NCBI GenBank assembly: GCA_024277835.1
Contig: JAJRUK010000236.1
Coordinates: 1-6,590, forward strand
Length of the DNA: 6,590 bases
Direction of reading: 5' to 3'
Source: Planctomycetota bacterium
GTDB lineage: Bacteria; Planctomycetota; Phycisphaerae; UBA1845
How positions within the stretch are numbered: the stretch's first letter is position 1; every line of letters starts with the position of its first letter. The position numbers were made by a program, and so were the translations under genes. The notes under the pieces were generated by a model that ran no database searches, had not been told where the DNA came from, and was given only the letters and a program-made list of their open reading frames with translations. Shown here in pieces: positions 4,367-6,590 of this stretch.

Positions 4367-6590
4367 GTCACACAGCCGCAAAAAGCTGGATCAAGGATGA
4401 GGTCGAACCTGAGGTTCGCGGGTGGGAAGAGTTCTATCGCAACCGTTGGCAGTTCGACAAGGTCGTTCGCAGTACGCACGGGGTCAACTGCACCGGCGGC
4501 TGCTCGTGGGCGATCCATGTCAAGGACGGAATTGTTACGTGGGAAATGCAGCAGACCGACTACCCGAAGCTCGAAGCGGGGATTCCGCCGTACGAGCCGC
4601 GCGGTTGTCAAAGAGGGATTTCGTATTCCTGGTATCTCTACAGCCCCCTTCGCGTGAAGTATCCCTATATTCGTGGTGCGCTTCTTGACCTTTGGAAAAA
4701 AGCTCGCGCAGCCCACATCGACCCGGTCGATGCGTGGGCGTCACTTGTTGAGAATCCAGAATCTCGCAAACGCTGGCAGCGTGCTCGAGGCAAGGGCGGT
4801 TTTCGTCGCGGCGATTGGGACACCGCGCTGGAGATGATGGCCGCTGCGAATATCTACACGATCAAGAAGCACGGTCCGGATCGCATCACGGGTTTCTCTC
4901 CGATTCCCGCGATGTCCATGATCAGCTACGCGGCTGGTGCGCGGATGCTGCAGCTCATGGGCGGCGTTTCGCTGTCGTTTTACGATTGGTATTGCGACCT
5001 GCCGCCCGCTTCGCCCGAGACTTGGGGCGAACAGACCGACGTTCAAGAATCGGCCGACTGGTACAACGCGAAAATGCTCGCGGTGACCGGTTCCAACCTC
5101 AATATGACGCGAACGCCCGACTGCCACTTCGCCGCGGAAGCTCGCCACAACGGTTCCAAGATGTGGGTTTTCGCACCGGATTTTAATCAGGTGGCCAAGT
5201 ACGCGGACGAATGGGTCGCGATCAACGCGGGGCAAGACGGCGCGTGGTGGATGGCGGTCAACCATGTCCTCTTGAAAGAGTTCCATCACGAGAAGAAGGT
5301 TCCGTATTTCATCGATTACGCGAAGAAGTACACCGACTCGCCGATGCTTGTTGAAATCAAAGAGGGCGATGGCGTTCATCTTGCGGATCAGATGCTTCTG
5401 GCTGCGCGGATCAACGCTTACAAAGACACGGAGAATCCCGACTGGAAATTCCTCATGTGGGATGCGAAAGAAAAGCGTCCGAAGATGCCCCTGGGAAGCG
5501 TAGGTCATCGATGGGGAAGCGAAAAAGGCAAGTGGAATCTCGAATTGAAAGACGCCGAGGACGGGACAGAGATCGATCCGACGCTGACCTTTCTTGACGA
5601 CAATGACGGCGTTGTTTCGGTTGAGTTCGACGACTTCGGTGAAGCGAAAACACTACGTCGCGAAGTGCCGATCAAGAAAATTCAAACCACCGACGGCAAG
5701 ACCGTCCTCGTTGCAACCGTCTACGACCTTCTCATGGCGCAGTACGGAGTCGCAAGAGGTCTCGGTGGCGAATACCCGCAAAGTTACGACGACGACCTTC
5801 CCTATACGCCCGCTTGGTCGGAAAAATACACGGGCATGGGTCGCGCGATGCTCACACGATTTGCTCGCGAGTGGGGGACGACGGCTGAGCTGACCGGCGG
5901 TAAGTGTACGATCATTATCGGTGCTGGGATCAATCACTGGTACCACAACAACCTCATGTACCGTGCGGGGATTCACTCGCTTATGTTCTGCGGGTGCGTC
6001 GGAGTCAACGGGGGGGGGTTAGCCCACTACGTCGGTCAGGAAAAGCTCGCTCCCGCAGAACCGTGGGGTGCGATCGCGCTGGGCAAAGACTGGTACCCTG
6101 CAGCCCGTTTACAGAATGCCCCGAGTTGGCACTATGTTCATAGCGATCAGTGGCGCTACGAAAAGTCGTTCACCGACTATCACACGATGCCTCAGCGAAG
6201 CAAAGGCGGCCCGCTCACATCGGGTCACACGATGGACATCCAGGTTCAAGCGGTGCGAAACGGATGGCTGCCGTTTTATCCGCAGTTCAGCAAGAATCCG
6301 ATCGATATGGTGAAGGAAGCGGAAGCGGCGGGAGCGAAAGACGACCAGGCCGTGATCGACTCTACGGTCGAACAGCTCAAGTCTCGAAAGCTTCAGTTCT
6401 CCGTTGAAGACCCGGATGCGCCTGAGAATTGGCCTCGCATCTGGTACATCTGGCGCGGTAATGCGTTGATGTCCAGTGCGAAAGGGCACGAGTACTTCCT
6501 GAAACATTACCTTGGTACGCATACCAATATGATCGCTGAGGACTTGGCGGAAGACACTGTCAAAGACGTCAAGTGGCACGACGAAGCGCC
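4363..6590 (+). CDS. narG: Respiratory nitrate reductase alpha subunit NarG, partial (3' end outside window)
   Basis: 742 codons are visible, about 60% of a typical 1,200-1,250-residue NarG, and the frame stays open to the right edge. NarG binds Mo-bisMGD and one [4Fe-4S] cluster and reduces nitrate to nitrite with electrons delivered through NarH and NarI. Visible signatures: VRSTHGVNCTGGCSW (35-49), giving the FS0 cluster ligands His39, Cys43, Cys47 and, in PRGCQRG, Cys82; GFSPIPAMSM (177-186); SFYDWYCDLPPASP (205-218), where Asp212 matches the Mo-ligand Asp222 of E. coli NarG; GAGINHWYH (520-528); FCGCVGVNGGGLAHYVGQ (542-559); and KGHEYFLKHYLGT near the end. Alignment from memory with E. 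coli NarG is close and nearly collinear. The N-terminus has no twin-arginine signal, so the subunit should stay on the cytoplasmic side. The related cytoplasmic-facing NxrA of Nitrobacter is an alternative. A run of nine G encodes Gly550-552. Confidence 0.96.
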   Translation, partial: MSHTAAKSWIKDEVEPEVRGWEEFYRNRWQFDKVVRSTHGVNCTGGCSWAIHVKDGIVTWEMQQTDYPKLEAGIPPYEPRGCQRGISYSWYLYSPLRVKYPYIRGALLDLWKKARAAHIDPVDAWASLVENPESRKRWQRARGKGGFRRGDWDTALEMMAAANIYTIKKHGPDRITGFSPIPAMSMISYAAGARMLQLMGGVSLSFYDWYCDLPPASPETWGEQTDVQESADWYNAKMLAVTGSNLNMTRTPDCHFAAEARHNGSKMWVFAPDFNQVAKYADEWVAINAGQDGAWWMAVNHVLLKEFHHEKKVPYFIDYAKKYTDSPMLVEIKEGDGVHLADQMLLAARINAYKDTENPDWKFLMWDAKEKRPKMPLGSVGHRWGSEKGKWNLELKDAEDGTEIDPTLTFLDDNDGVVSVEFDDFGEAKTLRREVPIKKIQTTDGKTVLVATVYDLLMAQYGVARGLGGEYPQSYDDDLPYTPAWSEKYTGMGRAMLTRFAREWGTTAELTGGKCTIIIGAGINHWYHNNLMYRAGIHSLMFCGCVGVNGGGLAHYVGQEKLAPAEPWGAIALGKDWYPAARLQNAPSWHYVHSDQWRYEKSFTDYHTMPQRSKGGPLTSGHTMDIQVQAVRNGWLPFYPQFSKNPIDMVKEAEAAGAKDDQAVIDSTVEQLKSRKLQFSVEDPDAPENWPRIWYIWRGNALMSSAKGHEYFLKHYLGTHTNMIAEDLAEDTVKDVKWHDEA
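6010..6018 (+). repeat. G9 homopolymer inside narG
   Basis: Nine consecutive G encode three glycines (550-552) that are conserved in NarG (SGGGWAHYVGQ in E. coli). All three codons are GGG although synonymous choices exist. The frame is intact on both sides. It could be prone to slippage or to sequencing error. Confidence 0.85.

Noticed and set aside
4741..5508. 255-codon minus-strand open frame opposite narG
   Set aside because: It is antisense to a strongly conserved narG coding frame and its translation has no recognisable features.

Overview
The window looks like a chromosomal fragment from a Gram-negative-type environmental bacterium. A planctomycete is my best guess and a myxobacterium-like lineage is an alternative. 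The guess rests on three things: a large secreted cysteine-rich protein built from Dictyostelium-type CTDC repeats, an intergenic 'GGGTGGCACCGGCGG' palindrome that I recall as common in planctomycete DNA, and a Thermus-like narC-narG arrangement. No rRNA, tRNA or marker gene is present, so the taxonomy is inference.

Left part (1-2028, minus strand): one uninterrupted reading frame runs from an ATG at 2028 off the left edge (676 codons visible). It encodes a signal peptide, an unassigned N-terminal domain of about 165 residues, and then an almost perfectly phased cysteine-rich repeat region. Most units are 26 residues with four cysteines. They are punctuated by three copies of a 29-residue, six-cysteine module that ends in adjacent cysteines. 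The plus-strand open frames here are by-products of the repeat composition.

Middle (2029-2881): about 850 bases without a convincing gene. It holds a pair of adjacent palindromes near 2591-2659, some minor repeats, and just before 2882 a TTGACA -35 box and a 16-bp tandem direct repeat that looks like an operator.

Right part (2882-6590, plus strand): a nitrate-respiration cluster. An Rrf2-family regulator with a C-x6-C-x5-C-x2-H putative Fe-S ligand set (NsrR/IscR-like) is followed after 105 bp by a membrane-anchored diheme cytochrome c resembling Thermus NarC. That gene overlaps by ATGA the start of narG, the molybdenum catalytic subunit of a cytoplasmic-facing nitrate reductase (742 codons visible, open at the right edge). 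narH, narJ and narI would be expected beyond the window. The inferred scheme is that the Fe-S regulator senses NO, oxygen or iron-sulfur status and controls an operon. In that operon NarC serves as an electron-transfer or assembly partner on the outer membrane face, and NarG reduces nitrate on the inner face. A nitrite oxidoreductase of the related Nitrobacter type cannot be excluded without phylogeny.
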